Shown here: piece after piece, positions 1 to 13,500 of the stretch
Layout: every line of letters starts with the position of its first letter
Position numbering within the stretch: the stretch's first letter is position 1
Position numbers and translations under genes: made by a program
NCBI GenBank assembly: GCA_014549065.1
Contig: JACDOX010000119.1
Location: forward strand, 946,889-1,010,888
Direction: 5' to 3'
From: Cardinalis cardinalis
Taxonomy: Eukaryota > Chordata > Aves > Passeriformes > Cardinalidae
Length of the DNA stretch: 64,000 nt
The notes under the pieces: model-generated
Seen by the model: only the letters and a program-made list of their open reading frames with translations
What the model was told of the DNA's origin: nothing
Database searches by the model: none

Positions 1-168
1 CTTCTGGATTTCGTGCAAGTGCCTTTCAGTTATGGGCTCTTTTTCATAAATAATGGCCTGCTGTTCAAACTCCTCCTGCTCCTCTTCTTGTACAGTTGCA
101 CCATTGTTTTCCCCACCCATCTGTAGTTCCTTAGCCCTCAGTCTGAGCTCTTGCAGACGATCTCTCAT
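1..168 (-). CDS. STX19: Syntaxin-19, N-terminal part (runs off left edge)
   Basis: Reading the minus strand from an ATG at 168-166 gives 56 uninterrupted codons to the window edge. The peptide starts MRDRLQELRLRAKEL and ends EPITERHLHEIQK, which aligns residue by residue with the start of vertebrate syntaxin-19 (mammalian form MKDRLQELKLR...ERHLHEIQK). Only the segment leading into the Habc helices is present; the SNARE motif and the cysteine-rich C-terminus lie outside. Family knowledge: STX19 is a Qa-like SNARE without a transmembrane segment, attached to membranes by C-terminal cysteine palmitoylation and acting in epithelial secretory trafficking. The gene lies antisense within an ARL13B intron, as in mammals. 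A good minus-strand splice acceptor (pyrimidine-rich, ending TTTTGATTGCAG) has its AG at 271-270, so a 5' UTR intron is likely and this exon would begin near 269. Identification is firm; the UTR structure is inferred. Confidence 0.93.
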   Translation of the reverse strand, partial: MRDRLQELRLRAKELQMGGENNGATVQEEEQEEFEQQAIIYEKEPITERHLHEIQK

Positions 169-269
169 GGTTTTTGTGGTTAGGATTCTTGGCTGCTTTT
201 TTTTTTCTTTCCTCTTGCAACACAGGAAGTTAATTCCAGTATCTTTTTTGTTAGGTTTGTTTCATTGCA
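169..269 (-). other. STX19: Predicted 5' UTR part of the STX19 coding exon
   Basis: This is the stretch between the STX19 ATG and the nearest strong minus-strand acceptor at 271-270. It is purine-rich on the minus strand and contains no upstream ATG in frame with the coding sequence close to the start. The extent is inferred from the splice signal only; an RNA-seq junction would be needed to confirm it. Confidence 0.4.
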
Positions 270-3200
270 CTGCAATCAAAATGTAACAACANTCAATGTT
301 AGTGGTTATATGTGTGTATGAAAAATAGTTTTGGAGATCAGAGTTACTTCCCTCTGCACCAAAGTAAAAGTAGCAATGAGTTGGAATGCGAAGTATTCTG
401 AACAAGTTGTGAATTGTAGCCTAAGGCCATTTTTGAGGTATATTTGTGATGCAGCACATAGAACTGAGACCAGAGAAGTGTGGACAAGTGTGGGGGGATA
501 GAATGTAAGAAAAGCAGATACAGTTTTGTTTTGTTCCCTAGCTGTTGTGCAAGCTTTACTGGAGAGATAATTAAGAGCAAGATATTTTCTAAAACACGCC
601 CAATGGAAACTAAGTTCAGCTATTTTTAATCATAGAGAAGAAGGTANTTTTCTCAAACTCTATATAAATTATTTCCTTGGACTGTGATCAAGAATGGAAG
701 ATTTCAGTAAGAAGTAACATGTTCAGGACTACAAGATTATGGGATTTTTACTTAGGGTCTTCTCGTTCAATCAGANGTGTGGCTTTCAGAGGGCTGTTCA
801 AGCAAAAAGGTTAAACAGCACAGTGGGATCTTTTGGCTGTTTCAGAGCTTTTAGGGCTGTTCTCTGAAATAGTAGCCTTAAATAGGTGCAACTCCTATTA
901 TACCCTGATTCTACATATTTTACTTTTGCTTAGCAAGCAAATGTAGGATTTCTTAATAGTATCCAAAAGATACATTTTTAGAAACTGCAAAGGGTCTATA
1001 TGGTAACCTGTCCATATGCAAATGATTTTCTTGTATTTGAACAGATCCAAATGATACTGCTGTGATATTTCTGCTCCCCTACGCNTATTTAAAGTCTCTA
1101 AATAGATTTTTGTATAAGTCATGGACTTGAGCTGTGTGGACACATCTTCACAGACTTAAATCTGGCTTTCTGCAGGAGGATAAGCTGAAAAACAAAACTT
1201 GAAATGCTTCAGAGATCAGTCATGAGAAAGAATGTTGATATTCTACCCTAGTGTGGATTTTCCTTACTTTTTTTTTTCCTCTAAATGCCTTAATATTTGA
1301 ATTTAGTGTTTGTTGATTCACATCAAGAGAAGACTTGTGATCAGACAAGTTTGCAAGTTTTTTTTATTGGAGAGTGTTATTCTGGGGTGAGGAAAATGCA
1401 AAANATGTTCATTTCATGACATTAATGCTTCTCCACTGTTGAACTTTTCAGTGGATGTCCCCGTGGCAGAAGTCAGGCAGTTTCTCCCAGATAACATTCT
1501 TCAGGAATGTTCCAGAGCTGCTTGGCACTACCAACACGGAAAGTTCAGCCTGGGGCATGTGAAAGGACCCANGGCTGCTAAACACGGCTTCAGAGAAGTG
1601 ACCTGAAAATCTGTTCTAGTCCAGCCTCACACATCTGCTGACCCATGTTAATTCAGCAGGGCTGGGCAAACCTGGGATTACAAGCAAGTTCTAAGGGCAG
1701 CATTAATGCTTATGCTGTGAGGTGACAAGAATTTCTTGTGTCCAGGAGAATAGCTGTGTTCCGTGGAGCTGGAGGGAGGAACCTCACAGAGCTGCAAAAC
1801 AAATCTGCAAATATTGTTAAATATCACAGAAGTGAGCAGAAAATACTGGAGTTTTTTCTTGTTTAAAGATTAGTCTCACAAAAGACTGGAATGCAAGCAA
1901 TTGAATCTTAGTTTCATATCTTCTCTACTGTTGGGCTTGCCTTCAAAGCCTGCCACTGAACAGGCTTGCCAGTAATTGTGCTAGTTTATAGTGGCAATTG
2001 GAACACATGCTGGTTTCAAAGAAATGAGGATGTCTTCATGACAGAGATAACCTTGGAAATTGTTGGCTTGGTTTCTTGAGTGTTCCACAACAANCTCTGT
2101 TCATTTACTGAGTCCTTGTTTTGTCCTACAGGTTTGTATATAGGGGCACATCCTGTTTTTCTTTTGATTGAGATGAAAGCACTTCACTTTCCTTGAAGTT
2201 TTTGTCAGCAAAGGGAAAAAATTCCCATTCTTTAGAATGGAGTAAATGGAATAGTGGACTGAAAGCACTCCAGTGACTTAGTGTGGCCCCTACACTCACT
2301 GCCCATTGCAGTTATTATCATGCAAATTCATTGGTGATTAAGTTTGTTCTTCTTGAAGCATCTTTGTCTATAGCCATCTATAGTTACATATAGTTGGCAG
2401 GTTCAGAAATGCAATTTTCACATCCTTGTCAAATATATTTTAAGGGTATTGCAAGAGTCTTTGCCTTCTGATAACTTGGCTGTGTTGCTTCTCAGGAACA
2501 GGGTTATATGAATCTCACAATTTAAACAGATGCCCTTGCTTAATTGCAAAGCAACCACACAGAATGTTCTTCCACCTGTTTGATAAATTTATCAGTAGAC
2601 CCAGGAAATACAGAGCCTACATCTAAAACTAAGATCTAAGATTTGGGCTACATTAAGTTAAAAGACATAATTAGATATGTGAAATAGGAAAGTTAATCAT
2701 GTGGAATTCTCCTNTTTCTAGTTGCACTTGGATTTAATGTCTTCTAATTTGGCTTTGTTGAATTGTTTTATTTCTTCCCCAGTCCCCAAATTACCAAAGC
2801 CTCCAGTTCATTTTAGTTTCTGCTTTTGTTCACTATTTCTTAGTTATTCAGCACTTTGATTAAAATGCCTGTCAGCAAAGGCTCTGTTTCTATTTGATCT
2901 TTGATACAATTTGCCACCTCACCTTGGTTTTAGTATCTTCTAGAGAAGAGGACTTGCAGGCAATCAAGGAACAAAATGCTCTCNTTAAGAGCTCTTTGCT
3001 ATCTATGATCTGAGTTCTGGTTCATGCTGCCATCTTTACCTCTGCTGAAACTGCTGTATTTTTTTGTTAGTGTGTTTTCTTTGTTCTGGGAGGGTTTTTT
3101 TGTTTGGGTATTTTTAAATGACTGCACCAGAAATAAGGATAGGCTTGTTTTCTTGACCCTTAGCTATGAGTCAGTTAAGGGCACTGGGTAGACTTTCAGG

Positions 3201-3956
3201 CAATGTGTCCCAAAGGAATTTCATGTTACATGTAATCCTAAACATTTTTTTTAAAGTTATTATTATTTCTTATTAATTTTCAAGCTGCAATGGAATTACA
3301 TTACAGCTCTGTCATGTCATGCCAAGGAACCCATCTAACTTTTTTCTGAGCACAATGGCAATGAGTAAATCTTGAGAATCATACTCTGGAGCTTGATTAC
3401 TGGTTAAGTGTCTTAAGCTAGCAACAATAAATTAGTGAGACACATATACTATTTAAATGGTTATAGTTTAAAATTCTTACAGTAGTCTTTGGGGAAAGCT
3501 GGTGTTTTGAGTTGAAATTTAGTTTCTGCTCTCTCAGGTTCTCACAAGGAAAGAAGGCACTTGTTTNGTGGTGTTTTGAAATCTTGCCCTGTTACTCAGA
3601 TGTGTCTGAGGTTACTAAAGTAGGACATCTTGCTGTAAGTTACGTTTAGTTTCTCCTTTGTTTGTAAAGTTTCCTTTAACTTAAATACCTTGTAAACAAA
3701 CATACTTAAAAACCAAGGATTATAGGACACAAGGTGGTTGGATGAAAACATCCTGTTAAATATCTCTGTTTTAAGATAAGTCCTTGGAAAAACACACTTA
3801 AAAANAGTCGTACGTTCAAGTGTCTGTTTGTGGAAAGTGTGGGAGTGGTTCAACAAGAAAATACCAAAGGCAGAGAGCTTCCCCTGCCTGAAAATATGCC
3901 ACAGATGAGATGATAGTGCAAAATCAATAACAGTTTCAGCAAAGGGGATGATCACA

Positions 3957-4100
3957 ACTCCTCCCTGGTCAACCTGTGCCAGAGCCTCCCCACCCCCACA
4001 GTAAAGAANTTTGTCCTAACATGTGATGCATATCTTTCCTCTTGCATTTAAAACACTTCTGCCTTATCCTATCACCATGTAAAAACTGCCACAAGACTTT
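3957..4100 (-). repeat. CR1 LINE 3' fragment (minus orientation)
   Basis: The plus strand reads as the reverse complement of the CR1 3' region: a segment like 'tcaacctgtgccagagcct', then 'cacagtaaagaa', then 'ttatcctatcaccatgta'. This order matches the conserved block usually read as 'gggcaacctgttccagtgcctcac ... agtgaagaattt ... gtcctatcac'. The copy is diverged and truncated. Boundaries are approximate. Confidence 0.7.
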
Positions 4101-6686
4101 CCCAGGGAAACCAAAATTACCAGAATGTACAAGAATAGAAATGCTGCATCTGAATCAAGGTAGCTTGGGAATTCTCTAATTAGTGTGAAATGGATTGTGG
4201 GAGGTGGGGAAATGCGGATATTGAGTAAAACCAAGAAATTCAAATACAGTAAAGCAGACCTGAGTATTCAAAAAATTCGTAAGGTGGGGAAGAAATAGGC
4301 CAAAGAAGCTGGCAAAGTGTAGCCAAATCATGCTGCTCTGGAGTGAGTTTTCCAAGAGACATGGAGAGAGGGAGAAGAGACTGNAGATGTTCTTGAGCTT
4401 TTAACCACAAATCTGTAACACAGACTGTTGTAGGAGATGTATCTGTCTTGCATTGGTGTTTTGCTATTTTTGAAGTGTTTGGTTCAAACATACAAAGCGT
4501 GAATCAGCTGTAAATCTGAGCTTGTTCCTTAGAGTTTGGAAATCTCTGTTATGATTGTGTGGCTGGAGATGTAGACTTGAGGAAAAGCATCTCCCAGCAT
4601 TTCCATGTCTGTAGACATTCTGCTCATACTTTGGGTAATAGAAGGTGAGGAGTTCATGCTTTTGCACTGACATAATTCCCAGTGAAGGTGATGGACACTG
4701 CACCTCACTGACAAAACAATGATCTCACTCTGCAAGTCACTTAGTCTGCAGCTAATTCTCTGTCATTGGTAAGAACTTCACGTTTTGATGGTGATTTTTT
4801 CACCTATTTAACCAGAGATCTGTTGTCAGTAGTGCTCTTCAAGAATCCTCACAACCCTAGCAATAAAGTCATGATCTCCTCTGCCCAAAGATCACTTCAT
4901 TAAGGTCCAAATATTGATATATTTTAAAGCAGTACTTGAAAATANAACAGGAGCAAGAGAAAGGGCTGCAGCAGGATAGAGTACAGGTGGGATTGTTTCC
5001 ATTTAATAGAATATGTAGTTTGAACTCATACTTAACAGCTTTGTATTGCTCTAAGGGGTGTGAGAAATTTGTCTTCCTGACAGTAGAAGTGCAGACTCAG
5101 AATTTGTGCCATGTNCCATCCCACCTGCTTCACATTCCCTTTCCATCTTTTGTCAGACCACAGAGCTGCCTATCACAGCCTTGGAACTCACCTGTAATAA
5201 ATGTAAGGCAGATTTTTATAAAAAAAACATACAGGCAATTTGACTATACTGAATTTGCCTATGGTTTGATATATCAAGGTGAAATACAGTATAAGAAACC
5301 AATTCACTTTTTTTAATCTTGTCCAAAAATATAGTTATATCACTTATTGTTATTTGGTTTGGAATTACACATCTGGAAGCTGAACATAACTTGCTTTAGG
5401 TGAGCTCAGCCATTGTTGGCTGCAGCCTGTTTGACTAAGAGGTGAGACTGAACTGATAGCAGAGCAGTGTGTCACAAAACGTTTTCAGTAAAGAGGAATA
5501 TGATTCAGACCCGTGGTGAGAAGGAGGCCACTTAAGAAAATGAAACTAATTATAATTGCTGTTCTTATGACCAGTTCAAAAGCTAANATGAGACTAAAGT
5601 TGCCTAGAGATATTGTAAACAGGAGGAGTTTAGAATCTTAGTTTTAACTGTTCTCTTATTTAAATGTGACCTGGAGGAACTGTCTAGGGGAAACTTTGAC
5701 TTATTGAAATGTCTCCTACAGCTCCCTGAAGTTGCATGAAAGTAGGCCAATAATCTTGTAGCACTTTATTCACCTTTTTCTCATTATAGTTTACCACAAT
5801 ATTCAAAGTGTTGTTTTGCATGAGAATTGAAGGCATGAATTGAAATTAAGTCCCTTAATTTGAGAAAGAGCCACCTGTTAGCCATCAAAATTTACCGATA
5901 GGTTTATCATTATTGTCAGCAACCCAGAAGGGGCCAGGACTTGAAATGCTAAAGAAGAATGTGCTTTAAGATCTGCTAACTCTTCCATTTGGAAGGAAAT
6001 CTGCAAAAAATCATCTGATAGAGCAGGCTCAGAACTTCATTAAGAGTGGCTTCTGTGNGCCACTTTAATATCTTGGTCTGTTCTTCTATTTGTTTGTTCA
6101 AAGTATGAAGAATTATATTTTCCATGACTTCCTCAAAAACCTTGTGAACTGCCNATAATTGAAGAAGAAGGAACAAGAAAAACAAGCAGACAAGTCACTT
6201 ATTTTTGCCTGTGTGCGGGTCAGAAGTTTGACTTTCANGGATGTTAACNTAAGCAAAGCATAAAGAGAGAAAGNTTTTCAGGCTGCATCTGCTGAGGNCT
6301 CACTTCTTTGGGATAAAACATCCTTGTGATGGCTGTCCACAGGATGGCTCAAGATAAAGGTTAATGGATGAGAGATAAAAATTCCAAAGGGAAAAAGGGT
6401 AGAGCAGCATTTTTTTAAATAGAAGATTCACAGTAGAGTGAAGAATAGAAGAATATGGCATCGTTCTTTCCCCGTTTAGACTGCTGTTAATTTCAAAGGT
6501 TTTGGCTTTGTTTTCCCAGTTAATTCCATCCCTTAAAGCTAAGACTTCTTGAAGTAGTCTTAAAGACTAATCTTGATCGTAGGTAAACCATTCTCATAAA
6601 GATTCATTTTCCTACAGTTGCTTTCAATCATGGATATTGTTGTGATGCTGTAATATTTTGACCTCAGGGATGCTTAGCTCTTCATT

Positions 6687-6771
6687 AATTTTGATGGACA
6701 CTATGTAAGTATACAGCATAGTGTCCATCAAAATTTTGTCCATCAAAATCTTACAGCATATGCTGTAAGAT
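6687..6771. repeat. Perfect inverted repeat plus adjacent 24-bp palindrome
   Basis: Arm AATTTTGATGGACACTATG (6687-6705) is followed by an 11-nt spacer and its exact reverse complement (6717-6735). Immediately downstream, 'gtccatcaaaat' is repeated directly. A perfect 24-bp palindrome centred on CATATG then occupies 6748-6771. No mobile-element coding sequence or target-site duplication is evident. It lies inside an ARL13B intron, on the 5' flank side of STX19. Confidence 0.85.
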
Positions 6772-9700
6772 CTGACACAAAATTCTGGGGTTGTGATCAT
6801 TAATTCTAAATAAATATAACAGCCAAAGTAGCATATCTGAGACATTTTTACAGATCCTGTAGTGCAAAGTAAACTTTTAATACTGGTTTGGTTTCTGTTG
6901 GNGTTTTTTTCCCCTCTTTGGTCAGTAATTGAGATTTTATAGACAGGTCAAGGAACTTCTATAGCATTCAGACGTTGTTTTTCTCTAGCAGAAGTGGCTT
7001 CTAAGAGAAATATTGTCAGTGAACTGTAGATGTCAGTTGTGCCAATGCACACATAACACTCCCTTTCCACATTGTTTCCCGTGACTCTTAAAGTTGAAAA
7101 GCTCTCCTGTTGCTTAGAAAAATCCCACTTGATCTAAAAGCAGTAGGTGCCAACTTTCTCTTTATTTCTTGCATGAGGCATGTTTGTTATACTAAGACAA
7201 TTCATATATACTTTATGTGAAACTGAAATAAGCCAAGCATGATTTTATAGATGAAAGCTTCTTACTCAGCAAACTTAATATGATAAACTAACAGCCACTC
7301 TGCTGTGCTTTCAAGTATGTTTTGATATATACCTCCTACAGGTTTTTAATCATGACAAATTGCTATATATGAAATTCAGCTGACTTGGAGAATTAAAATC
7401 AAGGTCTGTCTTTTAAGATAACTGATGTATTTCCTAAAGAAGGGGTTTTTTTTGCATAAAACTTGCCTCAGACCCTGTTGTTCCTATGCAAGAGCAGCCN
7501 AGCTGTGAGTCCATATTCACCCACAGAAATACCTAACTCTTTGCAAGGCAGANATACATTATTTTTATGTCTTGACACTTAGGCACATTTCCATTCTAAA
7601 TCCCACTACAAAGCCTTTTTCTGATATTTGCAAATTTAGAAACATTAAGTAAGAGAAGAGTATTTACCTCTGAATCCTGTGCTGGTGGCTTTTACCCTTT
7701 ACACAGGAACTCCTGAGGTTAAGCTTCAGTATAATCCCAAAAAACATTTTTCCAGAATATTCCCTAGGCAACCTNTTGTGAATAGCATTCCATGAAGTAT
7801 TTCCTTCATTCCTCCTGCTTCTGATTCTTCTATTGTCGTCCAAGTGTGATCATCCACAGGAGTGGTGGGTAGAGTGAGAGAGAAACTGCCTTTTGCAACT
7901 GCAGGAGACAGGCAAATTGATTACTTTGTGCCCGGGGAATCTGGTTGTGCCTGTTTGAAAGCCAGCCCTGCTGGGAGGCGNATCCCTCGGAGTGCCAGGA
8001 GCAGGAAGTGCCTTGGAGTGGTGGAGCCCTGCTTACCTTGGAAGCTCAAGTGTAACTGCAGGCTTTGCTTTCTCCTGCACCAAAGCATGGAGGGAAAAAG
8101 AATTATTGAGGGTAGGTGCATCTGTTCATGGGGATAAAAAAGCCTCTGCGGAATAATGTGTTTTGCTACAGTATCTTGAAAATATTTGANGTCTGTTTAG
8201 AAGTTTGACCTAAAGTCTGAAGCAGGCAGGGGTGTCCAGCAGTAGATGGACCTCAGCAAAACCACTTCAGTTCCTGGGGAGAAGAGGCAGAGAGCCGCTT
8301 TTCTGGGCACAGCACCTCAGCCATGTTTTTGTCAGTATTGCTGCAGAGAAAGTGGAAGCTAATTGTCCAGAAAGACAAACATGACACCTTTCAAGGTGTT
8401 AGAGGTTAAAAATCAGCAGCTACTGCGAGCTGTGGGATGTTAGTGTCAAACTGCCACTGAGCTATGCAGCTTACCAGCATTTCATTCTGCTTCAGCTGTG
8501 CTTTGTAGGCTGTGCAGAGGAAAAATAGTGCAAATAGTGCAGTTAGTTAATCTTCAGGTGAGAGAGGAATAGGCTGTGGCAGCAAGCACTGCTCAGAAAT
8601 ATTTCCTTCAATTAGCTCTAGATGAATTGACAGCNCTGCTGAGGAATGCTTTTTGAGACTAAGAGGCAGCACAGTAGGATTTTCAGACTATAACAAAATA
8701 GGTTACCTAGGGGAGAAAAAAGTGGAGGTAATTTTTTCCCAGTCTTTNAATTAACTTTTTTGCACTGCATCTCAGTTTTTCCCTGGTTTAGCTTTGGTTT
8801 CATAGCTAAATACTGAGAGGACAAGTCCTGTTCTAGCTGGTTGGTGAAAGGAAGCAGTGCCAGAGTATTGTAAACATANTGAAAGTATCACAGGTTCTGT
8901 ATATGCATTGAGCAGCAGTTTGGGAATCCCTGCACTAAATCATACAAAGCACTGCAGAAGTTCTTAAGAAATGNGAATTCATTATCAAGGAAGGGCAGGG
9001 AAGAGCTTTATGCTCTTACCAGCTCTGCTGGCCAAGCCAGCAAANTTCTGATTATCAATAGGACATAGGGATTTTTATCCCCAGGATGATGATAAATAAG
9101 TGAATGGTTTGGACCNCAAATAGTTAAGAATGGTGAAGATTGAGAGAGACTGGACATTTGAGAAGCTGCTTTTCTATGGTCTCCTTCATAAACAAATTCT
9201 TCTTGAAAAGGAAGATGAAAGATTAGATAATGAATCGTAGCTCATGAGGGTAATGGTGACAAGGAATGTGGGGTTTTGGGCTGTAGATGCAACACAGCTT
9301 TTTTTCCAATGTTTTTGATGCTGAAAAATCTCTTGGGAGTAAAATAGTTATGAATTGAAGCTCTCATACTGGGATTCTGGNGAATAGGGACAAATAAGGT
9401 CTTAGATCAAATTAAAGTGCTGACAAGTTCTGGTACCTATGGAGTGAATTCTTACCACTGTTCCTTCCCGGCAAGGAATTAACATAAATTCAAATTACAA
9501 GCTTTGGCNTAAGTTCCCTAAAAGCCATTTGAGTTAACAATAATGACTTGAGNTTTCAGGAGGAAGGCTATGATGTCTGGTTCCAAGACCTTCTGCCCCT
9601 AAGCTCATGGGTGCCAAATATTTGTCTTCCTATCCAGAAAATTGAATCAGAGTTCTCATGTCATTGAAATGTTGCAAAATTTTAGAGGAGCATTATTTTA

Positions 9701-10466
9701 GTGGAATTCCTTTATTAGAGAGAAGCAAGTAAAAATTTCATATTTTCTAATGCTATACAGCACTCTAGATTGGATTATTAATGTTATAGAAAGTGCAAAA
9801 TAAGGTTGGATTGTAATTTTATACTCCTAAATGAATGTCTGTCTTCTAGAGTTCTGTTTCCTACCATATATAAGTGACAAGACAATGATCTTCATCTTAC
9901 AGAATACTTATTCTGTGAGTTATGTGGAAGTCTTTTGCTTTCCTCCATTTAATAACATTAGTTTTTAGTGCCATTCATGCAAGTTCTTCCCTCTACACTT
10001 TAAGTTTTACTCAGGAAGAGCAAGTTCAAAACATTGTTAAGGATCAGAGAGAAATGCTGGGTAGCAGGCAGAGCTGAGATGATCCTGAAGCACTTTTAAG
10101 CAGGGAAATGCTCACAGTTGGGGAAGTTGCAAAACTGTGAACTTTCCTCCAGAGGCTCCAAGATGTAAAGCAGGANGGTCTTTTATGTCCATTTTCTTAA
10201 CTATAAATATGATTGCTTTCTCTAGAAAGAATATTAATTTATTACTAAGCACCTTGGTGATTATCTAACATTAGTATCTGATGAAAATAGTGCATAGATA
10301 TGAACATGCTTATTGAGTAGAAGAAATAATTAAAGCTGAAACAAGGAATTTNACATTTTCTTTCTCAGTCTTCCCCTTCTTCCTAGTTTTGTCACAAACT
10401 CAGCTTTTGGAGATGTGAGAGCCTCTCTTGTGGCAGGATGCTGAGTGTTTTTGATCTTCCCTCTAG

Positions 10467-10572
10467 GCTGGCAAATAAGCAGGACAGAGAAGGAGCTCTG
10501 TCAGAAGCAGATGTGATTGAGTCCTTATCTCTGGAAAGGCTGGTTAATGAACACAAGTGTCTCTGTCAAATT
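10467..10572 (+). CDS. ARL13B: ARL13B exon with G4 (NKQD) motif
   Basis: The acceptor is ttccctctag and the donor is gtaagt. The exon encodes LANKQDREGAL through HKCLCQI, completing a split codon with its first base and ending on a codon boundary. NKQD is the guanine-base recognition motif of ARF/ARL GTPases, and the sequence is nearly identical to mammalian ARL13B. Confidence 0.96.
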
Positions 10573-13500
10573 GTAAGTAGATTTTAAGATGCTGTATTTT
10601 CTCATATCTGTGTAAATCTTCCATTAAGGTAGGAGATTAGGCTACATGGCATAAAACTGAAATTTAGATGTAGTATTCATTGGCCTTAAGAAAAAACCTA
10701 GCAGGAAGTCACTGTGGGGGGAGCAAAAACCAGAAATCTGTATGAAAGCTGCTTAATATTCGTCAATATTTCAGATAATATATCCAAGTTAGTAGTCCCT
10801 GANGTTTTGCTTTAAGCCTTTGTTTTAATCTACCAGTGTCTTAGATAGGGCTTTACTTCCACAATCTTTTTCTGATGGCAATAAAAAACATTTTGAAAGA
10901 TAATGAGGGTTATGGTGTTATTAACCAAGATAACAAGGCAGTTNTGCAAAACCATTTAAGCTTTGGATTTCAAAATTAAAAAATAATTTTAATTCATTAG
11001 GGAGATTTGCNAAATTTATAGAGCACTGCATACTGCTATTATTTTCTCTAATAGCTGAGTTAGAGCAGGGCATAGCTCTGTTTATTATGTCATGATTATC
11101 TGAGTGNTTTTCTTCTGTTAGTGCGCTTTCCACTATGCACATATAGCAATCATAAAAATTAAATTTGCAAGTTCATCCTTGTTTTTTTTCCAAGGAGCTT
11201 CTGTGCCAAAAATATTTTCTTGAAAAATATTCAGTAAAAAATGACCTGAAAGATACTAGTATTCCAATACATCTGAATTGCTTAATTTCTGACATGCTAT
11301 TCTTGTTCTTTATTTATGTTTTGTGTGTAATTAGGAAAGACATCAGATCACACACTCTTAAGACTGTTTCATACTCTAATGGATGCCTTCTGTACCAGGC
11401 TCTTCAAAGATAAACCTGGTCCCAAATTCCTTCAGTACGAGGACTCCTGGGGTCAATTCAAACAGAGGCGTTGTGAAACAAGATGGAAAGTTAGGCAATG
11501 ACCAAAAACCATTTTGTTGTTTCTTATAGTTAGTTTTCCACTAGAACTTTAAATTTCACCACAAAGTATTAAAGCAAAATGAAGGAGTAATTTGTCTTGC
11601 TGTTGGACAGTGTCAGTGACAATGACCTTCCTCTTTTTCTTATTTAATGTCTGTATATTCNATTTTTCTTAATTTTTATGTTTTGTAACCAAACTGCAGC
11701 AACAATAATCTTGGTACAAACTGAGAAGAGCATTGCCCCAGTGTTTGATCTCAGTTTTCTCAGAGAAACAAGTTGTATACACCTTCTATACATCTCCTTC
11801 CTGAGTAGGTTCTGCTACTCTCTGCTGGAGAGTATTGCAGGGTTCCATAGTAAAAAGGACTCATATTTGAACCTTAATTTAAACATAATTGGTCAGTTGT
11901 TTTCTTTTTCTGTTGCAAATTTGACATTCCATATCTGACTGTGGTGCCATTTAAATCCTTGTCAGATGGAGAGAGCACTGAGAGTTTTTTAGATGTTGGC
12001 ATTGGAGAATCTCTTTTCATCTTCATAAACACAAATCCTGAACACCATCAGTGTGAAGTATCATCTCTACATGTCATACACAGANCTGGATCTATTCAGT
12101 TGTTATTCAGAGGATGTTTTAAAAGACACAGTGTTCCAAAACAATCTAGAAAACTGTTCCCAGGAGATTTTGAGCGAACATCTTTTCCATGTTCCAAGCT
12201 TGAATCAAGCTCTGCCTCTTTTGTCCCAATTAAAACCTATTTAATTTGTCTTCCTGACATTAAAAATTAAGAGGAAATAATTCTTTTTCTATTTGCAGTT
12301 TCACCTTATGTTTTTGAAGGCTATTATCCTATCTCCCTGAAGTGCTTTAATCTCAAGAAAGGCACTCTTGGTCCTTCAGTGTTTTCTTACCAGATGTGTT
12401 TTCAGAACTATTTTCTCAATGAGGTTTGCATTTCTCTTTCAACGGATTTGCCTAGATCATGTTTCTCTCACTTGCTGCTGAGAGTATAATGATGAAAATT
12501 ATTACTCCAATTGAATTGCAGTGCCTGTTCTGATGTAAAAAATTGGTTTGACAGCTTTTCTGTCAAATTCACAGGGGATTTTATTTACTCNCGAGATGCT
12601 TATGAACATGTTGAACTTTTTTTCATGAACTGAAGCAAAACTGATTCTCTTTCATCTCAGATTTTTCCATTTTGATTGATAAATCTAGCATGGACTATTT
12701 ATAACCCATAATTCTCAGTGTTTTACAAGCTTCACAGTCGACAGTAATTGTTCAACTAATTTCTTGTTTCCAGTCAAGGAATGTGTTCTGAACTGCAAGT
12801 TTTTCCNTCCTTTCCTCTATATTTACAGGAGCCTTGCTCAGCAATCATGGGCTGTGGGAAAAAAATTGACAAATCAATCAAAAAGGGATTATTTTGGCTT
12901 CTCCATATCATAGCAAAAGATTTTGATGCCTTAANTGAGCGCATCCAGAGAGACACTACAGAGCAGAAGGCACTTGAGGAGCAGAAGAAACTGGAGCGAG
13001 CTGAGCGAGTCAGGAGGATACGGGAGCAGAGGTATTTTCCTGTGATCCCCACTCCATCCCTTCCTCCCTTCTCTGAGATATTTGGGTCATTCCTGTGTGT
13101 GGATTTTTTGGGAACCAGGCTATCCAGGATTTAAAGCTTCCAAGCCAAAAGTCTTGAAGTTTTTGCCTCTTCATCCCTTTTATTTGATTTGCTGCATGCT
13201 GGAAATGTGAATGAGAATTGCAAGGTAGTTGTGGGATAAATTTGGCCTTACTGATATAACTTCACAGAAGGCTGACCTAAAAAATAGTTCTTGTGATTTA
13301 ATCTGAAGTTACCTTCTAAAATAAAGTATTAAGTTAGACTCTTTAACCCATGTGTGAATATCATAGACTAGATATTAAAATTTATTCAATACTATGCTTA
13401 ATAAACTTCAGGATATCCAACAGGTGAGGCATGGAGAAACTAAAGATGACACAGTGAGGGAAAGCAGGATAACTGATTTATTACTCCCCTTTAAATCCCT

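Larger units (their letters stand above)
270..10466. other. ARL13B intron containing the STX19 5' flank; no coding exon seen
   Basis: About 10 kb of AT-rich sequence. I looked on the plus strand for the preceding ARL13B GTPase exons (G-domain motifs and the segment just before LANKQD) and did not find them, so the intron start is outside the window. On the minus strand it should hold the STX19 promoter and any 5' non-coding exon, which I cannot place. It contains a CR1 fragment near 3.96-4.10 kb and an unusual inverted-repeat cluster at 6687-6771, listed separately. Open frames here are short, lack recognisable domains and look like chance. Confidence 0.6.

Noticed and set aside
270..10466. 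Search for the upstream ARL13B GTPase exons
   Set aside because: I found no segment encoding the conserved residues that precede LANKQD, so those exons are taken to lie left of the window.
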